A stretch of 52,323 nucleotides of DNA from contig JAJZNX010000093.1 in the NCBI GenBank assembly GCA_021852275.1, positions 1 to 52,323 on the forward strand, in the 5' to 3' direction. Source of the stretch: Planctomycetota bacterium. Lineage in GTDB: Bacteria; Planctomycetota; Phycisphaerae; WQYP01. The translations under genes were made by a program, and so were the position numbers. Each line of letters starts with the position of its first letter. Position 1 is the stretch's first letter. This document shows, piece after piece, positions 1-9,143 of this stretch. The notes below the pieces were generated by a model, which worked only from the letters and a program-made list of their open reading frames with translations, did no database searches and was not told the DNA's origin.

Positions 1-6
1 TGGATC

Positions 7-2433
7 ATGCTCGGGGAAAACGGCTGGCTCATGCTCGGAGGACGAAGAGTCCCTTCGGACTGGGACCTTTTAGCTGAGTACTTGACCAACGACGTGCTCT
101 TCAGGGTGATCGACATTATTGCCACTCGCGTGTGTCAGGTCCGGTGGAAATTGTTTGCGCGCAAGGGATCGGAGGGTGCCTCTGGCTACAGCGAAAAGCC
201 GCTCCGCGGCCACGCTGGACAGCGGACCGCGGAAAAATTCTTCGGCGGCGCTGGCCGCACCCTGGACGACCACGAGCCGCGGCGGCGCATGGTGAGCAAA
301 GCCCTCGGTCGCGAGCACGAGTCCGCCCAGGAGGTCGCAAAAGATGACGACGTGGTGGAGATCACCGATCACCCACTTTTGGACATGATTTACCGTGCCA
401 ATTTTGGCCTGACCGCGACACAACTGCGGTACATGTCGAGCGTTTATTTTGACCTTTTTGGAGGGGCTTATTACTGGATCCAAAACGGACGGCTGGGCCG
501 GCCGTCGGGCCTAAAAATTATTCCAAGCTATCGGCTGGCCGCGTACCGAAAAAATGAATCGGATGTGGTCGCGTACCAATACTATCCGGTGGTCGCGGTG
601 CCGGACCAGGTGGACATTCTGGACGCGCGTGATGTGATGCCGATCCGCCGACCGTCGCCCAACGACCCTTATGCCGGTCGCAACGCGCCTGCCCGCAGCG
701 CGTGGGATGCGGTGTGTTTGTGCCGGCAATATACGGCGTGGCAATCGACATTGTTTTCCAACCGCGAGCGGCCCGACGCGATCTGGACTCCGGACAAGGA
801 CGCACCATTTGGTGCGGATGCGGCCAGGCGCATGGCCGCGGAATGGCGATCCTACCTGCACGGATCGCGCAACGGTCGTGTGCTGGTGGCGGAGCAGGCT
901 GGGGCCCTGCAGGTTCCGCGGTACGCACAAGACATCGGCGAACTGAAAGTGAGTGGCGACGCCGTCGGTCGCGTGTGCTTGGCTTTTGGTCTGCCCGAAT
1001 CGTACCTGTCCGCCGGCGCAAAATACGACAACGCCGCGGAGGGTGGGGCGGCGTTTGCCAAAGGCTGCGTTTTACCGCGGGTGATGATCGCAGAGGAAGC
1101 CTGGAATACGTATCTTGTGCCGCGGTTCGGGGAAGGGCTTTTCCTGGCTGCGGAAAACCCGGTGCCGCGGGATGAAGCTGTGGAAACCCAACGGGCCCAG
1201 ATCGCCATCGCTGCGGGTGTTCTGACCGTCAATGAGCAGCGCGCGGCGCTGGGCTTTGACGTGCTGGAGGAAGAATGGGCCTCGAAATTACCCGCTCAAC
1301 CTGCGGCTGCGGCGACACAAGCCACCACGGCCGGCGTGACGGAACCAGAGCCTTCCAATCCGCCGCCTGCTGACCCCAAGCCACAAGTGGAAAGTGCCCA
1401 CGCCCCGCCGCTGGCCAAAGAGCTGTGCGAGGCACCAGCGAGAATCGAGGAAGCCCAGGCGAAAGAAGCTGATTTTCTGCTCGAGGTCAACAAAATGGTG
1501 GCCAGCGGCACACTGGAACGAGCCACAGCCATTGAGCTCGTGCGCCGCCGAACGGGCGACGATGAGACGGTGTGCAAGTCGCTGGTCGGGCATATTCACC
1601 CGGCCACGAAAACGCCGGAGGGGGCGCCGGCAGTAAAAAACGCGGACAAGATTCTTTCCGGAGTTGTGCCGGAGGTTGCGGACTTAAAGCCGCGGCTGGA
1701 AAAATACTTTGCCACCCAGGCCAAAGCCTGGACGCGCGGCGACGTCCTCGGCGGTGCGCTGGACGGGAGCGCCCTGGGACCAGGCTCGCTGGGACAGGAC
1801 AACCGCACGCTGGCGGCCCTGCTTTTGCTGGGGTGGCAGGGAGCGGGCAAAAGCGTGCTCACCGACGCCGGCAAACGTTTTGGGCTCTCGCCGTCGCAAG
1901 CCACGGCCGCGGAAAAAAAATTCGCCGCTGACGCCGCGACGGCATCAGCCAAATATGCCGCAGAAATCAATGAATCCAGCCGCCAGCGAGTGGTGTCAGA
2001 GCTCAAAGCGTTGCAGGAAGCTCGGGCCGCTGGTGCGGGTCCTGGCGATGTGGGCCGGGCGGCTGCGGAAAAAGCCATTCAGGCGCTCTTTGACGCCTGG
2101 GCCAAAACGCGGCCCGGCACGATTGCCGATGACCAGGTGTACCGCGCCAAAGTCAGCGCGCAAATCGGAGCCGCCGAACAGCGCGGGGATGTGACCACGG
2201 TTTACTGGGTCACTGCGGGAGACGAAAAGGTGTGCCCGATCTGCCAGTCGCTGGATGGAACCAGTGCGCCGCTGGGCGGCGCATTCCACATGGTCGCTGG
2301 CGATATCGAGGGACCGCCGGCCCATGTGAATTGCCGGTGCTGGCTTATTTATTCGACCACTGACGGAAAGCTGATTTTTGGCGAGGGCGACCCGGACACA
2401 GGCCCGGGCGTTGGGCCCGAGCCGCAACCATGA
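7..2433 (+). CDS. Phage portal protein fused to a Mu gpF/SPP1 gp7-like head morphogenesis domain
   Basis: This is the portal ring protein through which DNA enters and leaves the capsid, joined to a minor head protein domain. Residues about 15-400 read as an HK97-type portal. The C-terminal 200 residues end in the head-morphogenesis signature with four cysteines (VCPICQSLDG, then HVNCRCWL, near residues 745-785), a likely metal-binding site. An Ala/Pro-rich linker lies near residues 430-480. Portal and gpF-like proteins are more often separate genes; fusions are known. The frame is open to the window edge, so the true start may lie upstream; ATG at 31 is another option. The stop overlaps the protease ORF by ATGA. 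Confidence 0.85.
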   Translation: MLGENGWLMLGGRRVPSDWDLLAEYLTNDVLFRVIDIIATRVCQVRWKLFARKGSEGASGYSEKPLRGHAGQRTAEKFFGGAGRTLDDHEPRRRMVSKALGREHESAQEVAKDDDVVEITDHPLLDMIYRANFGLTATQLRYMSSVYFDLFGGAYYWIQNGRLGRPSGLKIIPSYRLAAYRKNESDVVAYQYYPVVAVPDQVDILDARDVMPIRRPSPNDPYAGRNAPARSAWDAVCLCRQYTAWQSTLFSNRERPDAIWTPDKDAPFGADAARRMAAEWRSYLHGSRNGRVLVAEQAGALQVPRYAQDIGELKVSGDAVGRVCLAFGLPESYLSAGAKYDNAAEGGAAFAKGCVLPRVMIAEEAWNTYLVPRFGEGLFLAAENPVPRDEAVETQRAQIAIAAGVLTVNEQRAALGFDVLEEEWASKLPAQPAAAATQATTAGVTEPEPSNPPPADPKPQVESAHAPPLAKELCEAPARIEEAQAKEADFLLEVNKMVASGTLERATAIELVRRRTGDDETVCKSLVGHIHPATKTPEGAPAVKNADKILSGVVPEVADLKPRLEKYFATQAKAWTRGDVLGGALDGSALGPGSLGQDNRTLAALLLLGWQGAGKSVLTDAGKRFGLSPSQATAAEKKFAADAATASAKYAAEINESSRQRVVSELKALQEARAAGAGPGDVGRAAAEKAIQALFDAWAKTRPGTIADDQVYRAKVSAQIGAAEQRGDVTTVYWVTAGDEKVCPICQSLDGTSAPLGGAFHMVAGDIEGPPAHVNCRCWLIYSTTDGKLIFGEGDPDTGPGVGPEPQP

Positions 2434-2441
2434 GGTGCTTT

Positions 2442-3365
2442 ATGGAAATTGTAACGAAGAGTTTTGAATCCGAGCTGCTCGAAGCGGACGAAGGGAAACG
2501 AGAGGTGGTCGCGTGCGTGAGCAGCTCATCACTGGATCGCGACGGGGAAGTGGTGCTGGCGTCGGGCCTCGTGAAAAAGCATTACGGCGGCTCACCGTTC
2601 CTGTGGAGACATTCCAAGGAGCCTGAAAATATTCTCGGCCAGGTGCTCTGGGCTAAGCAAGTCGGCGACAAGATCGTGGCCAAACACCGGTTCAGCTCTG
2701 TGAGCGAGAAAGCCAAGGAACTGTTTCCACTGGTGCAGGAGGGGACGCTCCGCACATTTTCGGTGTCATTTCGGCCGCTGGAAGCGTCCGAGCCACGTGC
2801 GGACGAGCCGCAGTTCAAAGAGGCTTCACGCATCTACCGCAAGTGGGAAATGCTCGAATCTTCTCTTGTGCCGATCCCGGCCAACGCGGATGCCGTCGCC
2901 CTGGCGGTCAGCAAAGGCTTGGTGCTCGGAGATGAGCTCCGGCGGGAGCTTTCCGCCGGCGTGAACAAGGATCCTAAATACCAAGTCCACAAGGCTGGCG
3001 TAGCCCAGGCCGAGCGGCTCATCGCCCGCGGCGATATCGACCGCGGCGGGACGTGGAACCCCGACGTATCGTCACCCGGACAGGACGCCAGTTCCGCGGC
3101 GTGGAAAGAATTTTCCCTCCGGTTCCTGGCTGAAGATCCAACGCAGCCCAGAGACACGCTGGCCCATTGGCATTTCCCGGTTGTTGAGGGGGGAAAGGTT
3201 TTCATCCACGGGCTGCGGGCCGCGATCGCCCGTGCGGGCCAGACGGGATCTGCGGACATCGAAGCCGCGGCCCGGCGACTGCTCGAGCTGGCGGAAAAAC
3301 GCTCGAAGCAGTTCGCGGCCGTCGTGGCGCGCGGGGCTGCGCGGCGACTGGCCAACCAGATTTAA
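2442..3365 (+). CDS. Prohead protease (HK97 family, peptidase S78-like)
   Basis: This protease trims the capsid scaffold region during phage head maturation. The N-terminal 170 residues have the family pattern: a region about change-of-state (SSLDRDGEVV), a histidine in FLWRHSKEP, and the serine block GTLRTFSVSFRP, followed by ESSLVPIPAN. The start at 2442 is chosen because GAGG at 2432-2435 is well spaced to it; an ATG at 2430 overlaps the portal stop but has no such site. The C-terminal 120 residues, after a basic linker, form an extra domain that I do not recognise. The capsid gene follows directly, as in HK97-like phages. Confidence 0.85.
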   Translation: MEIVTKSFESELLEADEGKREVVACVSSSSLDRDGEVVLASGLVKKHYGGSPFLWRHSKEPENILGQVLWAKQVGDKIVAKHRFSSVSEKAKELFPLVQEGTLRTFSVSFRPLEASEPRADEPQFKEASRIYRKWEMLESSLVPIPANADAVALAVSKGLVLGDELRRELSAGVNKDPKYQVHKAGVAQAERLIARGDIDRGGTWNPDVSSPGQDASSAAWKEFSLRFLAEDPTQPRDTLAHWHFPVVEGGKVFIHGLRAAIARAGQTGSADIEAAARRLLELAEKRSKQFAAVVARGAARRLANQI

Positions 3366-3500
3366 CATCCATCTTAACACTGGCTTCTCGTCTTAGACGT
3401 GCAGGCCCGATCGGCGGCGACTGGCGGGGCAGAACCACCCCAGCGCAAGGTGTGGCGCGGCAGGCAGGTCCAAAGATTTATTATTTTAGAGGAGTCTCAC

Positions 3501-4946
3501 ATGGCCCGTGAATTAACGGATGAACTGAAAAAGCACCTGGAAAACGCCCGCCGCGACAAAAAGAAAGTCAAAGTCAAACACCTGGTCGGCGAAAGAAAGG
3601 GCGAGATCACGGAAGTCGAGCCCGACGCCGCTAAAATGATGCACGAAAATGGGTTCGGCGAAATCCACGTGGACGACGGTGAAGAGCAGACCGCGGCCGA
3701 AAAGGAAGCCATTGACCAGGTGGTCAAGGCCGCTCAAGCCGGCCTGACGGCCAGCGAAGCCCGTATCACCCGGAAAGTTCTCGACGCCGTGAATAAAGGC
3801 TTTTCCACCAACGGCAATGTAGAGGTGCTGGGTGAAAAATCGGCTCTTTCGCCGACCCGCGGCTTTGAAAGTATCGGCCACTTTTTTGGCGCTGTGTCCA
3901 AACACTACCGCGGTTTGGGTACTGACGAACGCTTGATCGCCAAGCACGTGGACGCCAACGGTGTGGTGAGCAAAGCGGATGGGATGAGCGAAGGCGTGTT
4001 GGGCGACGGCGGAGCTTTGGTTCCGGTTGAATACGCTAACTGGCTCTACCGCGATGTTCTGGAAGAAGACTCTCTGCTCAAACGCTGCCGCAAAGTGCTC
4101 ATCAACAATGGCAACAGCATTTACGTGCCCGTCCGCACGACCACGACTTACGGCCAGACGGACCCGTCTACTGGCGGCTCTTTGGGTGCGTGGCTTGGGC
4201 CGGATGGCTCGGCGATCACGCCGACGAAGCCCGCGTACAACCGCGTGCAACTCCTCCTGAACCGGTGGGCGGCCCTCCTGCCGGTGACGGAAGAATTGCT
4301 CTTGGATAACAACGTGGGACTGGGCCAATGGATCGGTGAGGAGGGGCGGATCGCGTTAGCTTACGACTTAAACAATGTGTTGGTCAACGGCTTGGAAACC
4401 AATTCCCAGCCGCAGGGAATTCTGAACTCGCCGGCACTCGTATATTCGGCGATTGTCAGCGGCCAGACGAACTATACCATCGTGTATGACAACCTGGTGA
4501 GCATGAAGTCGAGGCTCTGGACGCCGCTGGTGGGGAATTTCAAAACCTGCATCTGGCTGGCGCACCCGGATTGCGAAGCCCAGTTTGAGCAGCTCACCGA
4601 CGCCGCCGGACGCAACCTCTACTATGCGACGGGCACCATCCAGCAAAGCCAGGAGGCCAAGCTCTTCGGGCTGCCCGTGGTCTACAGCTACCAGTGCTCC
4701 CCGGTCGGCTCCTCCGGCGATGTCGTGCTCTGCGACCTGAGCCAGTACCTGGTGGGACTCAAGCAGGGCGAAGGCGTGCGGCAAGCGACGTCCATGCACC
4801 TGTACTTCGCCTCGGCAGAGATGGCTTATCGGCTGATCTTCCGCATCGATGGCAAGACGGCCAGAACGGCGCCGCTGGCTGTGCCGAATTCCGCCGCCAC
4901 CCGCAGCGGATTTGTGGCCCTGATGCCGCGTGGTGGCACGAGCTAA
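3501..4946 (+). CDS. Major capsid protein, HK97 fold
   Basis: This forms the icosahedral phage head. The start at 3501 follows an AGAGGAG ribosome site at 3489-3494; the frame is open further upstream, but that stretch looks non-coding. The first 120 residues are charged and helical (ELTDELKKHLENARRDKKK), as expected of the scaffold-like delta domain cut off by the protease. From about residue 150 the sequence follows the Phage_capsid family, with EGVLGDGGALVPVEYA, the AYNRVQLLLNRWAALLPVTEELL block, and a C-terminal segment with the fold's usual FRIDGKTA-type strand. At 481 residues it is of normal length for this family including the delta domain. Confidence 0.9.
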   Translation: MARELTDELKKHLENARRDKKKVKVKHLVGERKGEITEVEPDAAKMMHENGFGEIHVDDGEEQTAAEKEAIDQVVKAAQAGLTASEARITRKVLDAVNKGFSTNGNVEVLGEKSALSPTRGFESIGHFFGAVSKHYRGLGTDERLIAKHVDANGVVSKADGMSEGVLGDGGALVPVEYANWLYRDVLEEDSLLKRCRKVLINNGNSIYVPVRTTTTYGQTDPSTGGSLGAWLGPDGSAITPTKPAYNRVQLLLNRWAALLPVTEELLLDNNVGLGQWIGEEGRIALAYDLNNVLVNGLETNSQPQGILNSPALVYSAIVSGQTNYTIVYDNLVSMKSRLWTPLVGNFKTCIWLAHPDCEAQFEQLTDAAGRNLYYATGTIQQSQEAKLFGLPVVYSYQCSPVGSSGDVVLCDLSQYLVGLKQGEGVRQATSMHLYFASAEMAYRLIFRIDGKTARTAPLAVPNSAATRSGFVALMPRGGTS

Positions 4947-4985
4947 GGCTTTTCTTTAAGGTGACGCGCCGGCCGCGGGCAGGGC

Positions 4986-5249
4986 GTGGCGCAAGCCGCG
5001 TTCGCCGCGGTCGGTTCTTTTTGCGGGGTGCTTATGTTCGGAGCCGTGGTGGGTGTTATGCCAGACTGGATCATGGCTGCGGTGATGACGGCTGGTATGC
5101 TTGGAGCCAGCGCTGTGTGGCTGGCGGGTTTGCGGACGCGCCAGTCCCAGATCTGGGAGCGACTGGACCGCATCGAGTCCAAAGTGGATTCCCTTTCAGC
5201 CGCTTTGGCCGCGCAGGGCCTGAGTCTGCCGCCGAGGATGCGACCATGA
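4986..5249 (+). CDS. Small phage membrane protein with coiled-coil tail
   Basis: An 87-residue protein starting at GTG. Two hydrophobic segments (about residues 5-25 and 28-47) precede a helical heptad-like stretch, RLDRIESKVDSLSAAL. Its size and topology fit a holin-like protein, and it opens a run of four small envelope genes, but there is no lysin next to it, so a lysis role is only a guess. Its stop overlaps the next start by ATGA, so the two are probably translationally coupled. I do not recognise a family. Confidence 0.6.
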   Translation: MAQAAFAAVGSFCGVLMFGAVVGVMPDWIMAAVMTAGMLGASAVWLAGLRTRQSQIWERLDRIESKVDSLSAALAAQGLSLPPRMRP

Positions 5250-5482
5250 ACCACATTCATACAACTGTCACCATAATCGGCTGGATCGGCACCGTGGCCG
5301 GGACCGCGATGACCCTCTGGAATTGGCGGCGGGCACTCTTCCATCGCCGGCGTGCGGATCGCTTCGAGGCCCGGTTCCACTATACAGCCAAGGCCGCGGG
5401 GGAGTTTCGCAAGCTTTATCTGACCGAAAAATCCAGAAACCAGGCCGCATCCCGCGGCATGGACGCTGGCAAAGCGTCTTAA
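5246..5482 (+). CDS. Small phage membrane protein
   Basis: A 78-residue product starting at an ATG that overlaps the previous stop. One hydrophobic stretch near residues 5-25 (TVTIIGWIGTVAGTAM) is followed by a strongly basic cytoplasmic-type tail (RRALFHRRRADRF). Function unknown. It belongs to the membrane-protein cluster between the capsid gene and the glycosyltransferase. Confidence 0.55.
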   Translation: MNHIHTTVTIIGWIGTVAGTAMTLWNWRRALFHRRRADRFEARFHYTAKAAGEFRKLYLTEKSRNQAASRGMDAGKAS

Positions 5483-5536
5483 AACTGGCGTCGCACCCGG
5501 TCTGTTTTTTTATCACCTGCGAGCGCCGGAGATACC

Positions 5537-6145
5537 GTGTGGGCTTCGCGAGTTATTTTTCCTCTTATGCTCGCCGCAATGGCCGCGGGCCTGAGTGCAT
5601 GCGCATGGCTGCACCCGCCGACAAGGCTGCTGCCGGTGCAGACGCTGGCCCCGACGGCGGCGCTGCCCAAGCTCAAATTAGTGGCACTCCCGCTCGATCA
5701 GGCGATGCAACTCAATCGCGTGGCCACGAGCCAGGTCAAACAAATTCGGGAAATCGGGGTACCGCAGGGAAACATTGACCCGCGGGCTGCGGCGATCAAT
5801 TCGCTCGGTGCTCAAGCCTTAAATCTCCATGAAGCCCAACTGGCGTTAGCGGCTGCAGAAGACAGGGTTAACGTGCTCGACGGCCAGGCTGTGCGCTTGC
5901 AGGATCAACTGACGGCTGCGGCTGGAACGATTGCCCAGGCGACGGCGGCGGAAAATGCCGCGGTGGCCAGATACCAGAATGCGTGGCTGGGCGGAAAAGC
6001 CTGGCGGCTGATCTGGTGGATTGTGGGGATTGGATCCACACTGCTGATCGCAGACGTGCTTTTGAGCGCGTTCACCGGCATCGGTTTTAACCCCTTGGAA
6101 TGGATTGTAGGGCTGTGCCATTTCGGTACGGCTAAACGGGCTTGA
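5537..6145 (+). CDS. Phage lipoprotein with coiled coil and C-terminal membrane segment
   Basis: A 202-residue product starting at GTG after GGAGA. The N-terminus is a lipoprotein signal peptide with lipobox LSAC at about residues 19-22. The middle (about residues 55-145) is a helical, Gln/Ala-rich coiled coil. A hydrophobic segment (LIWWIVGIGSTLLIADVLL) lies near the C-terminus. A lipid anchor at one end and a membrane helix at the other is the layout of a unimolecular spanin, but those are usually shorter and beta-rich, so this is speculative. Function otherwise unknown. Confidence 0.6.
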   Translation: MWASRVIFPLMLAAMAAGLSACAWLHPPTRLLPVQTLAPTAALPKLKLVALPLDQAMQLNRVATSQVKQIREIGVPQGNIDPRAAAINSLGAQALNLHEAQLALAAAEDRVNVLDGQAVRLQDQLTAAAGTIAQATAAENAAVARYQNAWLGGKAWRLIWWIVGIGSTLLIADVLLSAFTGIGFNPLEWIVGLCHFGTAKRA

Positions 6146-6168
6146 GGTTTTTTGCAAAGGAGTTTTCA

Positions 6169-6435
6169 ATGGCCCTGGTGCTTTTATTGCTCATTGTGCT
6201 GTTGCTCGCCGCGGCAATTTTATTTTTGGTGCAGGCTGCAAAAAACAAAAACACACCGCAATCCCAACTGGCAGCCGATGAGGCACTCATGGAAGAGTGG
6301 GCCGACACGATTGCGGCCAAAGTCGGCATTAAACTCAAGCTCGGACAGACGGCGACGCCGACGCAGGCACCGAACCCAATGAGCGCCGCTGCGTCCCAAA
6401 AGGCTGCCACGCCGCCGGCCAAAACGTCCACGTGA
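6169..6435 (+). CDS. Small single-span phage membrane protein
   Basis: An 88-residue product. The start at 6169 is set by AAAGGAG at 6157-6163; an upstream TTG at 6142 in the same frame is less likely. One strong membrane helix (MALVLLLLIVLLLAAAILFL) is followed by a charged domain and an Ala/Pro/Thr-rich tail. No family recognised. It closes the small envelope cluster, with a 120-bp gap to the glycosyltransferase. Confidence 0.6.
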   Translation: MALVLLLLIVLLLAAAILFLVQAAKNKNTPQSQLAADEALMEEWADTIAAKVGIKLKLGQTATPTQAPNPMSAAASQKAATPPAKTST

Positions 6436-6555
6436 TCACGCACCGGCCCGCGGGCAATGTGGAGCGGGCCGACACGCCTCCGGGCCGTAAATCTCCGACC
6501 GCGCCGCCGGCGTGCGGTATCGCCCGAAGCCGGTTTGTTTTAATGGAGCGTCACC

Positions 6556-7914
6556 TTGAAGATCCTCGTCCAATGGCCCACCCGCGGGCGACACGAAAAG
6601 ATACTGGATCGCGTCGCCGCCTGGCACGCGGCTGAATCGCAAAGAGCCTCGGTGGCCTACCAGATCGTTTATGACGCCGACGATGCCCCGACCAGAACGC
6701 TGTTGCACAACCATAGATCGTCGCTCGATCGGCTGCGAGCCACAGCTATTGAGTCGCGCACGCCCACTAAAATTGGAGCCTATGCCACCGGCCTGAATCC
6801 CGGTGAGTGGGATGTGCTGGTGCTGGGTGCCGATGATTTTGTGGACCCGGTGCCGGGTTGGGACCAGGTGATCCGCCGGGCCATGGAGCAGCATTTTCCG
6901 GGTCGGGACGGACTTTTGCATTTCTCCGACGGCCGCGTAGGAGACAGGCTCTGCACGCTCCCGGCGGTGGGCAATAATCTCTTTCGCAGACTTGGACACG
7001 CATATTTTCCGCAGTATCAGTCATTTTTCTGCGATGACGAGCTCATGGAGTGTGCTGTGCGACTCCGGCGGCATCAATATATTGACCTGGTGCTTGCCCG
7101 GCACGATTTTCGCGGCTCGGACCGGGACGCGGACGCCACCTACCAACGGGCCAAGCCGTCCTGGATGCACGATCAGAACCTTTTTCATGCCCGCAGCCAA
7201 GGCAGTTTTGGCCTCGTGCAGCCGATATTGAGCGTGCTGGTCCCGACGATCTGGGAGCGGATGGAATCATGCCAACGCCTGGTCGAGGAGCTTTATCGCC
7301 AGGTTTGGGCCCTTCCACGGGGCGCCGCGGTGGAAATCTGCGTGCGGCGCGACCAGAGGGGTGCGCAGCCCGTGGGAGCAAAACGCAACGCCATGCTGCT
7401 GCATTCAAACGGGCGATATGTCGCCTTCGTGGACGATGACGATCGCGTAGCCCCGGACTACCTTTCCTCAATTCTCGCGGCCATTGATGCCACGCCTGGG
7501 GTGGATTGTGTCACGTTTGCGGGCGAATTCCGCCAGGATGGTGGCCCGGCGTCGCTCTTTGACTTTGACTTAGCGCATAAGGCCCACATCAATCGGCCCG
7601 GCGGCGTGATGGACCGGATGGTCAACCATTTGTGCCCGGTACGTCGCGATCTGGCCCTGGATGCCCAGTTTCCCCTGGCCAACCGGTCGGAAGATACGGC
7701 CTATGCCCAGCGGCTTTTACCGCTGCTGAAAAACCAGGCCGTCTGCCGCGACGAGGCGGGAAAAAAGAAAATCCTTTATTTTTACGACTTTTCGCCGGCA
7801 CACTCGGCCACCCAGGGCCCGCACAACGTGGCCGCGACGGTACCGGAGCTGAAACGGGAGTTTGCCGCCGCGCACTTAGCCCGTCTTAACGGGTGGAAAC
7901 GCGGCGCGAAATGA
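6556..7914 (+). CDS. Prophage glycosyltransferase with two GT-A-like domains
   Basis: A likely sugar transferase carried among the phage structural genes. The start is TTG at 6556, eight bases after GGAG; no ATG lies near it. The first half (residues 1-200, MKILVQWPTRGR) looks like a GT-A Rossmann fold with an acidic LVLGADDF motif. The second half (from about residue 225, SVLVPTIWERMESC) repeats the fold and has the metal/nucleotide motif YVAFVDDDDRVAPDY at about residues 289-303, characteristic of GT2-type enzymes. It may glycosylate phage tail or head proteins, or alter host surface sugars. Its placement between capsid and connector genes is unusual. Confidence 0.75.
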   Translation: MKILVQWPTRGRHEKILDRVAAWHAAESQRASVAYQIVYDADDAPTRTLLHNHRSSLDRLRATAIESRTPTKIGAYATGLNPGEWDVLVLGADDFVDPVPGWDQVIRRAMEQHFPGRDGLLHFSDGRVGDRLCTLPAVGNNLFRRLGHAYFPQYQSFFCDDELMECAVRLRRHQYIDLVLARHDFRGSDRDADATYQRAKPSWMHDQNLFHARSQGSFGLVQPILSVLVPTIWERMESCQRLVEELYRQVWALPRGAAVEICVRRDQRGAQPVGAKRNAMLLHSNGRYVAFVDDDDRVAPDYLSSILAAIDATPGVDCVTFAGEFRQDGGPASLFDFDLAHKAHINRPGGVMDRMVNHLCPVRRDLALDAQFPLANRSEDTAYAQRLLPLLKNQAVCRDEAGKKKILYFYDFSPAHSATQGPHNVAATVPELKREFAAAHLARLNGWKRGAK

Positions 7915-7932
7915 GGCCGCCGTGGAGAAAAA

Positions 7933-8802
7933 ATGGACCTCATCACCAGTACTTATGCCCAGAGCCTCTCGCCCGCGTGCGCTGCGGCGAGTGCCCCGCA
8001 ACTTGCCGCCGTGATTACCGCGGCCTCCCAGATGATCGAAACTTATTGCGGGCGCAAATTTTACGCCGCCCGTTACCAGGACAGTTATGATTCCACGGCC
8101 GCATCTTCGGGTGCCCTGGTGCTGCGCCAGGTGCCGCTGGTGCAGCTCAACAGCGTAACGTTGTGGCCGGATGACGCCGACGAGGTGTTTACCGCGGCGG
8201 ATTTTGACCTGCGTTACGGCCTCGGGCGCATCACATTCAAGGCCAGCGCGATGGGATCGTTTCCATGGGGCGATTCCGCGGACGCTGCGGGCGGACGATG
8301 GCCATGGCCGCAAGCGGGCGCTAATTCCATTCAGGTGGACTATTTTGCCGGTTATGGCTGGGTGACTGCTTTAGCGTCGCCCATCGTTGCCGGCTCCAAT
8401 GTGACAATCCCCCTGGCAAACACTTCTGGGCTCGTGCCCGAACAGGGAGCGTGGAACGCCAGCCAGGCGACGACGATTGTGCTTGACGACAACACAGAAA
8501 ACCGGGAAGAGATCTCTGTGAGTTGGAACAGCTCGCTGGCCGCCCTGGTCGGTAGCCCGATGCTCAACCACGCGGCTGCGGCCTCGGTTGCCGGGCCTTT
8601 GGCGCCCGCGAGCGTGCAGATCGCGGCGGTGATCGTCGCCGGGAACATTTTATCCGCGCCAGATCTGACAAAAAAAGCGGAAGGCGTCGGGCGGGCGGTG
8701 GGCTACCAGCAGCAGTTGCGTTTGGGTGGTTTGGGCGTGTTTTTGACGCCGGAAGTATGCACCCTGCTGGCGCCATACCGAAGCCGGGGGTTTGCCGCAT
8801 GA
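7933..8802 (+). CDS. Head-tail connector protein (gp6-like)
   Basis: An adaptor that joins the portal to the tail. The N-terminal 100 residues match the helical connector pattern, with ITAASQMIETYCGRKF followed by a strand-rich section and QVDYFAGYGW. The C-terminus (LTPEVCTLLAPYRSRGF) is the typical ending of this group. At 289 residues it is longer than the usual 100-200; residues 140-220 hold an extra strand-rich insertion. GGAG at 7925-7928 supports the start. Its stop overlaps the next start by ATGA. Confidence 0.75.
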   Translation: MDLITSTYAQSLSPACAAASAPQLAAVITAASQMIETYCGRKFYAARYQDSYDSTAASSGALVLRQVPLVQLNSVTLWPDDADEVFTAADFDLRYGLGRITFKASAMGSFPWGDSADAAGGRWPWPQAGANSIQVDYFAGYGWVTALASPIVAGSNVTIPLANTSGLVPEQGAWNASQATTIVLDDNTENREEISVSWNSSLAALVGSPMLNHAAAASVAGPLAPASVQIAAVIVAGNILSAPDLTKKAEGVGRAVGYQQQLRLGGLGVFLTPEVCTLLAPYRSRGFAA

Positions 8803-9143
8803 GCATGCAGACGCTGTTTCGCGACACCTTTGTACTCCAGCGTGCAACCGTGAGCCAGGACGCCCTGGGTGGCTCCGTGCGGACTTGGAGCGATGTTACC
8901 AGTTTTGCCGGGATGCTCGTGGCGCATGGGGATGAGCGTATGACCACGGTTTTTCAGAGATCCGGCAACCAGGGTGCGGGGCAGATTCTCTCGTATGTCA
9001 ACCCGACGGCAGAGGTGGGTGATCGCGTTTCCGGAGCCGGCCAGACATTCAGGGTAGCGGGTCAACGGTCCATGACCGCCCCGGCATCACCGGTAAAAAC
9101 GCTTTTTCTTCTCGATGTGGACGTGCTGGAGCCGGGCGAATGA
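8799..9143 (+). CDS. Head closure / head-tail joining protein
   Basis: A 114-residue beta-rich protein with the pattern of the phage head-tail joining family: a short N-terminal segment, a strand reading DTFVLQRATVSQDALGG, and a late VGDRVSGAGQTFRVAG segment like the family's conserved barrel. The start overlaps the connector stop by ATGA; ATG at 8805 is an alternative. Position right after the connector matches other siphophages. Its own stop overlaps the next gene by ATGA. Confidence 0.7.
   Translation: MSMQTLFRDTFVLQRATVSQDALGGSVRTWSDVTSFAGMLVAHGDERMTTVFQRSGNQGAGQILSYVNPTAEVGDRVSGAGQTFRVAGQRSMTAPASPVKTLFLLDVDVLEPGE

Noticed and set aside
1831-1860. P-loop-like sequence GWQGAGKS inside the portal/head-morphogenesis fusion
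   Set aside because: It lies in the linker before the head-morphogenesis domain with no Walker B or ATPase context; probably chance.
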